Positions 34,210-44,343 of a stretch of 64,000 nt of DNA are shown here, piece by piece. The translations under genes were made by a program, and so were the position numbers. The notes beneath the pieces are model-generated. The model was not told the DNA's origin. It ran no database searches and worked only from the letters and a program-made list of their open reading frames with translations. Source of the DNA: Avena insularis (lineage: Eukaryota; Streptophyta; Magnoliopsida; Poales; Poaceae); contig CM042696.1 in the NCBI GenBank assembly GCA_023614405.1, forward strand, positions 338,635,211-338,699,210, in the 5' to 3' direction. Position 1 is the stretch's first letter, and each line of letters begins with the position of its first letter.

Positions 34210-35273
34210 CTAGGGGTAGAAGCGTCGCAGTTGTGCGATGTTCCAGGGGTTGGAGTATGCGACTCCTGTCTCTAAATCTTGAAGGCGGTAGGCGCCACCT
34301 GGGATTACTTCTGTAATCATGTACGGTCCTTCCCAGGGGGATTCGAGCTTGAGATGCCCCTGCTACTTCAGTCGTAGGACCAGGTCGCCTTCGACGGAGG
34401 ATCTGGGGCGAAGCCTCCTACTGTGGTAGTTGCGCAGGTTCTGCTGGTAGATCGTTGATATCTCCGCGGCGATTTCCCTGGCTTCGTCAAGGAGGTCGAC
34501 GGAGTCTTCGAGTGCAAGGGATGATTCTTGTTCGCCGTATGGCGACTTCTGTATGGCGCCTTGTATCGCATTGCCGGTAGCACCGCCTCTGCTCCGTGCA
34601 CCATAAAGAATGGCGTGTAGCCCGTGGCGCTGTTTGGAGTTGTACGTAGGCTCCAGAGTACGGATTGCACTTCATCTGGCCAGCAACCCGCGGCTTGTTC
34701 GAGTGGCCAGAGGAGTCGCTTCTTGATGCCGCTGCAGACAAGCCCGTTTGCTTTTTCCACCTAACCGTTGGTCCGTGGATGCATGACTGAGGTGTAGCTG
34801 ATGTTGATTCCCAGGTTCTCGCAGAATTCCTAGGACTCCTTGGATGTGAAGTTCGTCCCGTTCTCGGTGGTGATGCTGTGCGGCACTCCGAAGCGGTAGA
34901 CGATGGACTCGAAGAACTTGACTGTGTTGTGCCCTGATTGGTTGGTCACTGGCATGGCTTCGATCCACTTGGTGAATTTGTCGACTGCGACCAAGAGGTA
35001 GACGTAGCCTCCTCGCGAGGACCTTGGAAGTTTGCCGACCATGTTGAGCCCCCATTGTGCGAAGGGCCAGGCCAACGGGATTGGCCGTAGCTCTGCGCCT
35101 GGTGTGTGTGGCTTGTCCGCGAATCGCTGGCAAGCATTGCATTTTTGGACTATGTGTTTGGCGTCGCACATGGCCGTGGGCCAATAGAATCCAGCTCGTA
35201 GAGCTTTGGCAACGAGGGCGCGACTGCCGGCGTGGTGCCCGCAAGTCCCTTCATGGATATCAAGGAGACTCAT
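34210..35273 (-). pseudogene. Tat Gypsy integrase
   Basis: The minus-strand zinc finger reads HEGTCGHHAGSRA...CNACQRFAD. The core follows: QWGLNMVGKLPRSS, KFTKWIEAMPVTN, FGVPHSITTENGTNFTS. Relatives read GLD and TDNG at the first two catalytic positions, whereas here they are Asn and Glu. The third region reads NG*VEKANG, retaining the Glu but with a TAG beside it. After a frameshift, the C-terminal part continues to about 34210 (WPDEVQSVLWSLRTTPNSATGY, GWTPF-like). Integrase inserts the DNA copy; this one is almost certainly dead. Confidence 0.9.
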
Positions 35274-36043
35274 CGTTGTAGTACTCCTGTGATGTTGCGC
35301 TTGTACAGTTCGCTGTTGATAACAGCAAATGCCTTGGATCGCCGCGCAATGTGCCGTGCATCTATCGGATCGTCCGGTAGCCTCTTGCTGAGGAGGTACG
35401 TAATGTATGGCTGCGTCCTGGATTGCTCTATCATCATGATGTTCATTGGTCCCTCGAGTCCTGTGTTCAGCTCCAAGTCATCGAGTTCCATCGGCTCATT
35501 GGGTGGCGCAGCCCCCGAGTGCGTTGCTGCGCTTGCTTTCTTCTCTACGGCCTTTGGCTTGATGGAGCATTCGCATATGCGCTCGAGAATTACCCCGGGA
35601 GGTATGGGGGCGCAGGTAGAGCCTATGTTGGTGAGTGCGTCTTCTTCCTCGTTGCTTTCGCGACCTACGTGTCGCAGCTCGCACCCATCAAAGTCTCCTT
35701 CGAGTGTGTCGTAGAGGTCGCGGTACGCGATCATGTTGTCGTTCAGTGCATCGCACTCATGCATTGTTTGGTTGACGACCAACTTAGAGTCGCCGTATAT
35801 GATAAGCCTCTTGGTGCCGCAGGCTTTTGCCATCCTCATCCCGTGCAACAGGACCTCGTATTCAGCCTCGTTGTTTGAGGCTGTGAACTGCATTCGCAGG
35901 ATGTATTTTAGCTTGTCCCCTTGAGGTGATGTCAGTATGACACCTGCGCCTGCTCCGTCCTTCCGCTTGGACCCATCGAAGTGCATTGTCCAGAGGTAGG
36001 ACATATCTGGTTTGTCCGGGAGTTGGTTCTCCATCCAGTGCAC
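35270..36043 (-). pseudogene. Second (archaeal-like) RNase H domain and linker to integrase
   Basis: Minus strand: WTMHFDGSKRKDGAGAGVIL, then ASNNEAEYEVLLHGMRMA, IYGDSKLVVNQ and VGRESNEEEDALT, the D-E-D-D pattern of an RNase H of the extra type carried by Tat elements. A linker rich in acidic residues (PMELDDLELNTGLEGP) and ARRSKAFAVINSELYKRN lead to the integrase finger. It overlaps the integrase segment by 4 bases in a different frame, so a shift is present. This is one of the longer intact frames of the element. Confidence 0.88.
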
Positions 36044-36121
36044 AAGGAAGTCAGGGAGAACTTGCGACTTGATTGCGTCCCGCTTTTCGTATGTGATGTC
36101 TCGTGGAGACAGCTCTATTCC

Positions 36122-37366
36122 TCAAAGCGCGACTCGCCCCGTGGCGTCGGGGTTATTGAGGATATGTCCCAGCGGGGCATCGTTGACTACCACGATTGGG
36201 TGCTCCTGGAAGTAGTGGCGCAGTCGTCGGGCGGTCATAAAGACGCCGTATGCCAGCTTCTGGTAGTGCGAGTACCGCTGTTTTGTTGGCATGAGGACCT
36301 CGCTGAGGTAGTAGACTGGGCGTTGTACGCCATGAACCTTGTTTTCCTCAGCTCGCTCGACGACGAGCACTGTGCTGACCACCTGGTTGGTGGCGGAGAT
36401 GTACAAAAACAGCGGTTCCCTTTCTCGTGGAGTCACCAGCACTGGCGAAGTGGATAGCAGGCGCTTGAGATCTTCGAATGCTTCTTGCGCTTCATTGGTC
36501 CACTCGAATTTTTTAGCTTTGCGGAGGAGCTGGTAGAAAGGCAGTGCCTTTTCACCCATCCGACTGATAAATCGACCGAGGGCCGCGATTCGTCTGACCG
36601 GTTGCTAGACGCCTCTTATGTTCTTCGGCTTCTCCATGGCTAGTATGGCTTTTATCTTCTTCGGGTTCGCCTCGATTCCCCTCGCGGAGATGAGATACCC
36701 GAGTAGCTTCCCAGATGGTACACCAAAGGCGCATTTGTCCGGATTGAGCTTGATCCGGTAGCTGTCGAGGTTGGCGAAGGTTTCGCGCAAATCATCGATT
36801 AGAGAGGCTTCTTCCTTGGTCTTGACTACTATGTCGTCGACATAGACTTGGATGTTGCGACCTAGTTGTTCCTTGAGGCAAGCCTGCATGCACCGCTGGT
36901 AGGTGGCTATCGCGTTTTTTAGCCCGAAGGGCATTGTGTTGTAGCAGAACATGCCGAAGGGCGTTGTAAACGCAGTTTTCTCTTGATCTTCCTCCTTCAT
37001 TTGAATTTGATTATAGCCTGAGTAGGCGTCGAGGAAGCAGAGGCGCTCGCATCCCGCGGTGGAGTCGATGATCTGGTTGATCCGTGGCAGCGGGAAGTGA
37101 TCCTTTGGGCAGTGTTTGTTCAGAGAAGTGAAGTCCACGCACATCCGCAGGATATCCGTGTCTTTTTTTGGTACCAGCACCGTGTTGGCGAGCCAAGTGC
37201 TTTCCTTGATCTCGCGTATGAATTTAGCCTCGAGGAGTCTGTTGATCTCCATTCCGACTGCCTGCGCTCGTGGCTCAGACAGTCGCCTGATTGTTTGCTT
37301 GACTGGCCTTGCGTCGGGGTTGACGTTGAGTGTGTGCTCGGCGAATTCCCTGGGAACTCCTGGCAT
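36122..37366 (-). pseudogene. Tat Gypsy reverse transcriptase and first RNase H
   Basis: From 37366 on the minus strand the frame reads MPGVPREFAEHTLNVNP, VLVPKKDTDILRMCVDF, FLDAYSGYNQIQM, TTPFGMFCYNTMPFGLKNA and the catalytic YVDDIVVKT. A break at 36605 (a TAG shortly after NIRGV) is followed by GEKALPFYQLLRKAKKFEWT and the Gypsy RNase H-like RPVYYLSEVL, YQKLAYGVF and HPIVVVND. It ends at a TGA near 36122. It would make DNA from the element RNA. Two interruptions split it. Confidence 0.92.
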
Positions 37367-37581
37367 GTCCGCAGGACACCAGGCAAAAAATTCCCAGTGC
37401 TCACGGAGGAATTCAACGAGCGCGAGTTCCTATGCGAGACTCAACTTGTTAGCGATGAGGGTCGTCTTGGCGGGATCCGATGGGTGGACCTGCACCTTAT
37501 TTGTGTGCACAGATGAGTTGAAGGAGAGATCAGGTGAGCTTGGCCTGCTCAGGGGAGGCAGGCTATTATCTGTCGTCTCCT

Positions 37582-38670
37582 TCAATCTCGCGAGTTCCTC
37601 CTGCATGCCGAAGGACTGGGAGATTCTGTTGATTTCCTGCCATGGCTGTCAGATCGTTCAAAGCTCCCGTTGATCGTGATGACGCCATTGGGACCTGGCA
37701 TCTTCATCTGCAGGTAGGCGTAGTGGGCCACTGCCATGAACCTAGCGAACGCGACACGCCCGAGGATGCAGTGGTATTGTGAGGGCCAGTCGACGACCTC
37801 AAAATCGATGCGTTCGCGCCGGAAGTTCTTCGGCGTGCCGAAGATGACGTCGAGGTTGATTTTGCCCAGGGGGTATACGCCTTTCCCTGGGACGATGCCG
37901 TGGAACGTTGTGTCCGATGCCTCCTGGTAGGTTAGAGGGATTCTCATTGCTCGCAAGGTACTCGCGAATATGAGGTTGATGCCGCTTCCGCCATCCATGA
38001 AGACGCGACTCATGTTGAAGCCTCCAATTTGCGCCTCGAGTACGAGGGGGCAATGAACTAGACGGGGTATCTGAGGCGGGTGGTCGCGCTTGTCAAAGGT
38101 TATGCATGACTCGCTTCCACTGAGGTACTCAGTGGTGGATGGTTCCGAGTGCGTGGCCAAGTTGACTTGGCGAGTGATGGCCTTCTGCACCATGTTGGAG
38201 GGGCGTCCCTTTTGGATCATCATGGTGCCCATGGCCCGTGGGTACGGTTCGCCTCCGTGGTGCTGGTCTGATGCGGCTCCGTTCGGGGGTGGCTCAGGTG
38301 GTGGTGGCGGTGCGCCATGTGCCACGGCGCCTGGAGCGGCTCCGTAGCCTCTTTCGACTGCATTGCGGTTCATCCGAACCAGTCCCTCATGTAGCTTGAG
38401 GAACTCGCGGCAATCCTTGAGGAGGTGGTTGGACTTCTTCTTGCCATCATGCTTGTCGATGTAGAAGTGCACCATACACGGCCCGGACAATTTGTCCTCA
38501 ATGGAGCTCGCGGGTGCCTCGTCGCGAGTGCGGCGTTGCCATACTTGCGTTGTTTTCCCGGAGTTGCGGTATCCGCCGCTACGGTATCCGCTATTGCGGT
38601 TGTCGTCGCGTCTTTCGGCGTATCCAGCCGCGACCATGTCGACGTCGTCGCGGTCATCGTAAATGCGCAT
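37582..38670 (-). pseudogene. Tat Gypsy gag C-terminus and aspartic protease
   Basis: 362 codons on the minus strand. The start is Arg/Tyr-rich with short repeats (YRSGGYRNSG). C-M-V-H-F and LKDCREF follow, in place of a normal CCHC knuckle. The protease has VFMDGGSGINLIFASTL, the Tat form of the active site (DGG in place of DTG), and CILGRVAFARFMAV. Between 37367 and 37581 lies an Asp/Glu-poor linker to RT in another frame. The domain is open but not in frame with RT. Confidence 0.85.
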
Positions 38671-38682
38671 GCGATGCTTGCG

Positions 38683-39690
38683 TCAGCGATCGCGTCTGCG
38701 CTCGAGATCCGCCTCCTCGTCGGAGTGAACGCGATTCCTTACCGAGTCTTCTCCATCAGCCCACTGATTCGTGATCTCCATCAGGTCATCGATGGTCTTG
38801 GGCTTTGAGCGGCCCAGTTCCTCTCTGAGTTCTAAACGGCGTACACCACCGTTGAATGCGTCAATCGCACGATCCTCCGAGATGTTCACTGCGGAGTTCT
38901 TGATGATGGACCACCTTTGGATGTAGGAGCGCAGCGATTCGCCAGATCTTTGCTGGCAGCATCTCAGCTCTTCGATTGATGAGGGCCATTTGTACGTACC
39001 CTTAAAGTTGCGCACGAAGCTGTAAACCAACTCATCCGAATGGATCCGCGTGGGAGGTTATTGAGCCATGCCCGGGCGGCGCCCTGTAGCTGTAGCTGCA
39101 AGCATTGCATGGCAGTGCTTCGACTGCCTCCATGGAGTCTGACGGAGGAGATGTGGTCCTCCAGCCAGACCTTGGGGTCCTATAGACCGTCAAACTTCGG
39201 GTTCTCCGACGGGAGTTTGAACCCTTTAGGCATTCGCTTCTGCCTAATGGATCTGCTGAAGCATCTGGCGCCGCAGAGCTCCACGTCCTCCTCTTCTGAG
39301 TCAATCGACCGAGCATGTCGTGCTCTTGATTTGTCGATCTTCCGCTGCGTGATGTCATCACGTGTGTCGTAGTCGTGGTCGTGTCGTCGTGAGCGGCGAC
39401 GTCGAGACAAGTCATGGTTTTCATCGCTGGATGAGAGCAAGGAGTAACGCTTTGCTAGCGCTTTGCTCTTCTTTGGCTCCGGTGTCGGCTCCTTGTCGAG
39501 GGCAGCCTCGATTAATCCCAAGCCCGCGATCGTAGATCGGTGCATGGTGGCTCAGGGGTCTCCAGCTAGTGGTTGGTTGTTCAAGAGGTACATGGTGGCC
39601 GCTGTCACCGCAGCCTGTTGTGTTTTGGGGACCACATTGCCCCTGGTGTCGACTGTCATAGAGCCGAAGTCGAGGACTTTTGCGGCCTCT
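38683..39690 (-). pseudogene. Tat Gypsy gag, capsid domain
   Basis: Minus-strand capsid blocks: GFKLPSENPKFDGL (39180-39545 segment), then an out-of-frame piece, then VRNFKGTYKWPSSIEELRCC, SGESLRSYIQRWSIIKNSA and AIDAFNGGV, the Retrotrans_gag pattern. At least two frameshifts and a TAG/TGA separate the pieces. Gag forms the particle. Arg/Ser-rich repeats (SRRRRSRRHDHDYDTRD) lie between the N-terminal region and the capsid. Confidence 0.85.
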
Positions 39691-39698
39691 ATGCGTTC

Positions 39699-40655
39699 CT
39701 ACTCGGTGAGGTGGGCCATCCGAGACTGCCTCTTCTTGGCGAGGTGCTCGTTGCCCTTTGAGGAGGATCCTTCGTAGGAGGAGAGTCCAGCACGACAAAG
39801 GCTCGACTTGTCTGCCGCCTTTTTGCGCGCCTCGAGTTGCGCGATTGTTTGTACTTGGCGCTTGAATTCTTCCTTCAGGAGCCAGTGATAACCCATCAGC
39901 AGTTCCTGCGGGGATCCGAAGGGTAGAGGGGTGCCTCGCAGGGCCTCACGGCAGTGAGCCCATTCTTGCTCGTTGAGCTTGATTACGACGCGTTCGCCGG
40001 TTTGCTCGTTTACTATGGTTGGAGGTTCGACTGCCCCTCCGTTGTCAACGGGGACGCGATTGCCACCGTTACCGCCGTTGCTGCCATTGGCACCGTTGCC
40101 GCCGTTAGGCGGGTCGGTTCCGTTGCCACGATTGCCGCCATTGTCGCGGTTTGCAGAGGTGTCGCCTGCATTGATGACGGCGCACATGACGTGATTGGGG
40201 AAGCTGCTGCTTCCACAACTCTCAGGTCCGGAACCATAGGTCCCATCTTCAGTGGCCAGATCGCTCAGGTCGGAGTCGCGACTACTGTTGCTGACAGTGT
40301 TCTCGACTGTTGTCGGGGCATTGAGCTCGCTGAGGGTGCCGATTGATGGAGGAAACCACGATGCTAGGGCAATCGCCGGTGCTATCGGCTGATCAGGCAT
40401 GTGAAGCGTGCCCATCTGACCAACTTGGAAGTGGAAGCTCCCGATCGCCAGGCTGATTTCGACGCCCACAGACTCGAAGGCCGGGCGAGTGGCCGGCGTG
40501 TGGACGGTGAAGTCGAACGCACCAAAGAGCTGGCGAATCTCCGCTGTTGCGGAGTTGTAGATCGCAGTTGATGGGGCCGAAGAAGCTGCAACATCAGCAC
40601 TCCCAATTCCCACAGACGGCACCAATTGACGAGGGTTTAACTCGTCAATGCCCAT
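39699..40655 (-). CDS. Tat Gypsy gag, N-terminal region
   Basis: Minus-strand frame open from an ATG at 40655, which lies inside the 5' LTR, across the primer site and on to 39699. The composition is low complexity, with a Gly/Asn-rich tract (about 40045-40160) and an acidic C-terminal part (LEARKKAADKSSLCR). No ATG occurs for roughly the first 75 codons after the LTR, so either the LTR ATG or a later Met (GTLHMPDQP) is used. The frame joins the capsid region only after a shift near 39690. Confidence 0.6.
   Translation of the reverse strand: MGIDELNPRQLVPSVGIGSADVAASSAPSTAIYNSATAEIRQLFGAFDFTVHTPATRPAFESVGVEISLAIGSFHFQVGQMGTLHMPDQPIAPAIALASWFPPSIGTLSELNAPTTVENTVSNSSRDSDLSDLATEDGTYGSGPESCGSSSFPNHVMCAVINAGDTSANRDNGGNRGNGTDPPNGGNGANGSNGGNGGNRVPVDNGGAVEPPTIVNEQTGERVVIKLNEQEWAHCREALRGTPLPFGSPQELLMGYHWLLKEEFKRQVQTIAQLEARKKAADKSSLCRAGLSSYEGSSSKGNEHLAKKRQSRMAHLTE
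40045..40160. repeat. Gly/Asn-coding microsatellite-like tract in gag
   Basis: Runs of ccgttgccgcc and ttgccaccgtt-type triplets encode (Asn-Gly-Gly)n on the minus strand. Length variation is expected from slippage. Confidence 0.8.
40608..40626 (-). other. Primer binding site of Tat element (tRNA not assigned)
   Basis: The minus strand reads TGGTGCCGTCTGTGGGA two bases inside the 5' LTR. The TGG start fits the CCA end of a tRNA. I cannot name the tRNA with certainty. Confidence 0.65.
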
Positions 40656-41113
40656 TGTTATGGACTTGGGTTTTGGAGAAGGAGGGAGCGCTGGAGACAT
40701 ATATCAGCTAACAAACAAGCACATAGGGGACAAAGATTTACCCAGGTTCAGGCCTCGTAGAGGTCCCTACTCCTGCTTGTCTGCTCGTGGAATTATCGAA
40801 GGAATCGAAAGTGACAATGGTGCGCAGATGCAATCTGGCGAGAGTTGTAGAAACTAGGGTTGCGTGTGTTCTCCTCGCCTCCCCCTCCTAGCCTTTATAT
40901 AGATAGGCTAGGTCTCGGGTAGCAGGTCGAGTCGGTTACAAGTTAGGGTTTTCCCCTTTAAACTTTCTATCTTTAGCTTCTTCTTGTTCTTCAAGCAATC
41001 GAGAGTCCGCAGATTACTCGAATCCTTCGTTTGGGTCTTGGAGACACCGTGGGCCTATACGTATTCAGACCATATATACTAAGCTCGAGTACCTGTAGAG
41101 TATACCCATGTCA
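40627..41113 (-). repeat. 5' LTR of Tat element
   Basis: 487 bp, matching 28068-28551 with one 3-nt indel (ctt at about 40980). It is followed by acagt at 41114-41118. Confidence 0.92.
40892..40902 (-). promoter_or_regulatory. TATA box of Tat 5' LTR
   Basis: CTATATAAAGG on the minus strand, a good plant TATA box, conserved in the other LTR at 28333-28343. Confidence 0.65.
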
Positions 41114-42005
41114 ACAGTACTACATAAACCTGAACAGAATAGAACATGACTTAACAAACATCATCCTCTAAAGAGATGCCAAATTCATACCATAATAAAG
41201 TAGCACGGTTGTGCTTGTAAGTGATGTCCTAGTCTTCATAATCGTATGGCTCAAGGTCAGAGTCATCTTCTGCAGCATCACGCTTGTACAAGCATGCACC
41301 ACGATCATGAATTCCAGTAAGGCTGTCATATACTTGTAAAGCCGGCTGCAGAAGTTCATCAGCTTGTGCATCCATCTGTGATAACACCATATTGATCTCC
41401 CTTCCATCATCATCAGTTGCCTCTGGGATGAAGTGGCCACACATAATCTTTTGGAGTTCACTAGCAGCATCAAAGGCCATTGAAATTGTTGTATTCCATC
41501 CTGTAGTTAACTAACTGATACGCAAAGTGGATGTGGATACTTTATATTTTAGTTTCCTAATCTCTCCTTCTTGACATTTTAGTGTGTCCCGGAGATGCCT
41601 TATAGTCTTGTCCTGAGATTTATATTTGTCTTGGAGATGCATACAGTAGCCAACATGGCCAGGAAGACGCCTCTTGCCTCATGAGAGATGAGAAAGACTT
41701 GGATACTGCAAATTGTGTTACAACTAAGTTAGTCAGCAAGTGTACTTCATCAAACAACACATATAACTAGATATTGTAAAATCCACATGCATACATCAAC
41801 AGAAGTGTTGAGCAAATGGGATGATTCCTAAGCGTTACCAAACTTTGTAAGTGTGGACTGGTCTGACTGAGATAGATACTGCAAATGCAAGGCAACATAG
41901 TAAATGGATAACCATATCTTAGCAAGTAGAACAACATAAATAAAGGTAGATTTAGCTATGTTGGATGCCTCTTCAGATATGAACTGAGCCTGGTAATAAA
42001 TAAAA
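41114..42005 (-). mobile_element. Second CACTA transposon, coding part (continued from 28067)
   Basis: This resumes after the Tat insertion. On the minus strand it reads a coiled-coil-like GHVGYCMHLQDKYKSQDK (about 41580-41660), then AFDAASELQKIMCGHF, SLTGIHDRGACLYKRDA and finally HNRATLLWYEFGISLEDD, ending near 41160. The frame shifts between the last blocks. The pattern resembles the non-Tnp2 ORF of plant CACTA elements (En/Spm TNP1-like) but identification is by order and style only. The right boundary with the Tat remnant at about 42005 is not sharp. Confidence 0.5.
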
Positions 42006-42009
42006 TGTA

Positions 42010-42919
42010 TCAGGATGAGATGAGAACCTTAGGAAGAGGCTTGAAGAGTTGAACTCCACCTTGAAAAGTAAGTCACCCATTTTGACACGAAATCCAATAT
42101 TTTGTACCTAAACCTTGGCTCGTGATTTACTGTTCTTTCTTCCCTTCTATAGAGATCACCAATTTGTCGCTAGGCCTGGCATAGGATGAACGAGTTGACG
42201 CTTTGTCGGATGCCCTGAGTGTTTTCGGGGGAACAACATTCGCAGCTAGAATATCCTGACCCGCTCTCGTCGTGCCTTCAAGCGCCTTCACACGGAGATC
42301 TTCCCTGATAAGGATGTTTCATCAGACCTCAACATCCTCACTGAGGTCTTCAACGCCAAACCAAACCCCCTCACTAGTTATGGCTTGATTCAAGCGAAGA
42401 GCAGCACGGAGAGTGCAGTGGCCTTGGCTTTGGCGCATGGCGATAAGGTAGGATGGGAGAAGGTTAGCTCCTCGATCCCAGTCACCGACATAGGGAAACA
42501 GGTCTACCTCAAGCCTAATTTTAAGAAAATCAAGAAGTTCTCTAGGAAACACCTTGAAATTGTTGAGGAAGAAGATGCCCCTCTTACAAAAACCTCGACT
42601 GCTTCCCCTGTTGCTAGTGCCACTGTCGCTTCTAGTGATGCCCCTTAGTCCTTACTTGAAGTTTCTTTCTATTGTACTATATCTAATGAGTTCCATTTCA
42701 TATATAGTTTTTAGCCTAGGATTTGGAAAAACACTTATTCTTTGTATCCTTGAATATTTTGTTGAATTTGAATATTATGTGTTTCCAAAGAATCTTTGTT
42801 GCTGATTTTTGCCTTTCCTTTTCTTTCTTCAGATGTATCTGACTCGAGTCGGTCCTTCAGCTGCTCCTATTCCTTCTGCTCCTCCTACTCCTTTGGCCCC
42901 TCTAGCTTCTTCGGGGCAG
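42010..42919 (+). pseudogene. Antisense gene of second Tat element, middle exons
   Basis: The plus strand reads ENLRKRLEELNSTLK, followed by a GTAAGT donor (about 42067) and an acceptor TTCTATAG near 42155. It then reads RRAFKRLHTEIFPDKDVSSD and VALALAHGDKVGWEKVSSS, ending ASSDAP with a TAG at 42646-42648. The layout parallels 32240-32773 of the complete Tat element. After a second acceptor (TTCTTCAG, near 42833) a new frame, rich in Ser and Phe/Tyr, runs into the Athila insertion and continues on the other side at 56031. A frameshift near 42240 disables it. Confidence 0.6.
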
Positions 42920-44337
42920 TGATGTCTATGCACTTCTATTCTTGTAGACAGTTTTTGGGCCTCCAAGTGTAGAGGTTTGTAGAATAGCAACAAGTTTCCC
43001 TTAAGTGGATTACCCAAGGTTTATCACACTTAGGGAGGAAGTGGTCAAAGGTATCCCTCTCAAGCAACCCTGTAATCAAGATACAAGAGGTCTCTTGTGT
43101 CCCGAACACTCCCAATACACTTGTCAGGTGTATAGGTGCACTAGTTCGGCGAAGAGATAGTGAAATACAAGTGGTATGGATAGTTATAAGTGGTAATGGT
43201 GCCAGAAAAGAGCTTGACGGGTAGGAAGAGACTAAAAGAAATCTGAAATAAAGATGGAAGCAAGCAAACATGTAACAGATCTAGCTACAAACGGTGTTTC
43301 AATGCTTAGGACAAGGCCTAGGGATCATACTTTCGCTAGTGAACACTCTCATATAAATATCTTCTCTTCATGATACTACTCTGAACTACTCTTCGGTTGG
43401 ACACTCTAATCCATGGTAGGGCTATAATAGCACTCCTCAAAGTTCGCTTTCCCCATCTAGATAACCCCTCTCTATTATCTTGAGCGCTAGATGGTTCCAA
43501 CAAACACCACAATTTTATAGAGACATCCAACTCCAAATATAACTCATAACAAGTATTTGTAATATCTAGCCTAAGTGCCACCATGGTGTGCACGCTATCA
43601 CTTTCACACACGTGGGGAGAGCCAGAGATCTATTAAAGCACTTGAGTATCAAGGTAGATCTACTTGATTACAAAGCTCATGATCACAATATGATCATGCA
43701 TAGAAAGAGAGATGAACTCATAGCTACCGGTAGAGCCCTTAGCCTCGAGCAAGACCTACTCCCTCATCATCGTGGGAATTAGCAACGATGATGGAGATGG
43801 TGTTGGAGATCAATGGAGATGGCTCCGGGGGAACTTCACCGTCCCAGCAGGGTGCCGGAATAGAGACTTTCTGTCCCCCAAATCTCCCCTTTGGTGGCGG
43901 CGGTGCTGCGGAACTTTTCGTGGATGGAGGCTAGCTTATTTAGGGTTTTCTCAGCGGGAGGCTTCTTATAGGCGAAGGGGCGATGTCAGAGGGTGGACCA
44001 GGGGCCCACAGCACCTGGTAGCACGGCCGGGGGGACCCGTGCCACCACATGGTGTGGCCAACCCCTGGCCACTCTCTGTCTTGTCTTCTAGCTCCGTGAG
44101 TCTTCTGGTAAAATATCGACTCTGGCTTTTGTCCGGTCCAATTCTGAGAATATTGATTTTCTGCCTTTTCTAGAACCAAAAATAGAATAAAATAGGCAAC
44201 TGGCATTGTGGCATCTTGTTAATAGGTTAGTTCCATAAAATGTATAAAAATACCTCAAAGTATGAACAAAACATAAGAAAGTAGATATAAAACAAGCATG
44301 GAACATCAAAAATTATAGATACGTTTGCAACGTATCA
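42920..44337 (-). repeat. Solo LTR A, Athila-type Gypsy
   Basis: 1418 bp starting TGATGTCTATGCAC and ending CGTATCA on the plus strand. It is flanked by its own exact 5-bp duplication, ggcag, at 42915-42919 and 44338-44342. No internal sequence remains, so it is a solo LTR left by recombination. It is more diverged from LTRs B-D than they are from one another. Confidence 0.88.
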
Positions 44338-44343
44338 GGCAGC

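Larger units (their letters stand above)
28068..41113 (-). mobile_element. Tat-lineage Gypsy LTR retrotransposon, complete, with antisense gene
   Basis: 13,046 bp with LTRs of 484 and 487 bp and an exact acagt target duplication. On the minus strand the order is gag, PR, RT, RNase H plus a second archaeal-like RNase H, IN. A plus-strand gene with a Transposase_28 (putative gypsy-type transposon) domain fills the space between IN and the 3' LTR. That combination marks the Tat lineage (Retand/Grande type). Frameshifts, stops and altered integrase residues make it inactive. The LTRs differ at about 23 positions (4-5%) by eye. Confidence 0.92.

Noticed and set aside
35232..39798. Many plus-strand ORFs of 60-185 codons
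   Set aside because: All lie opposite the Tat gag-pol frames and mirror their codon pattern. None has a domain.
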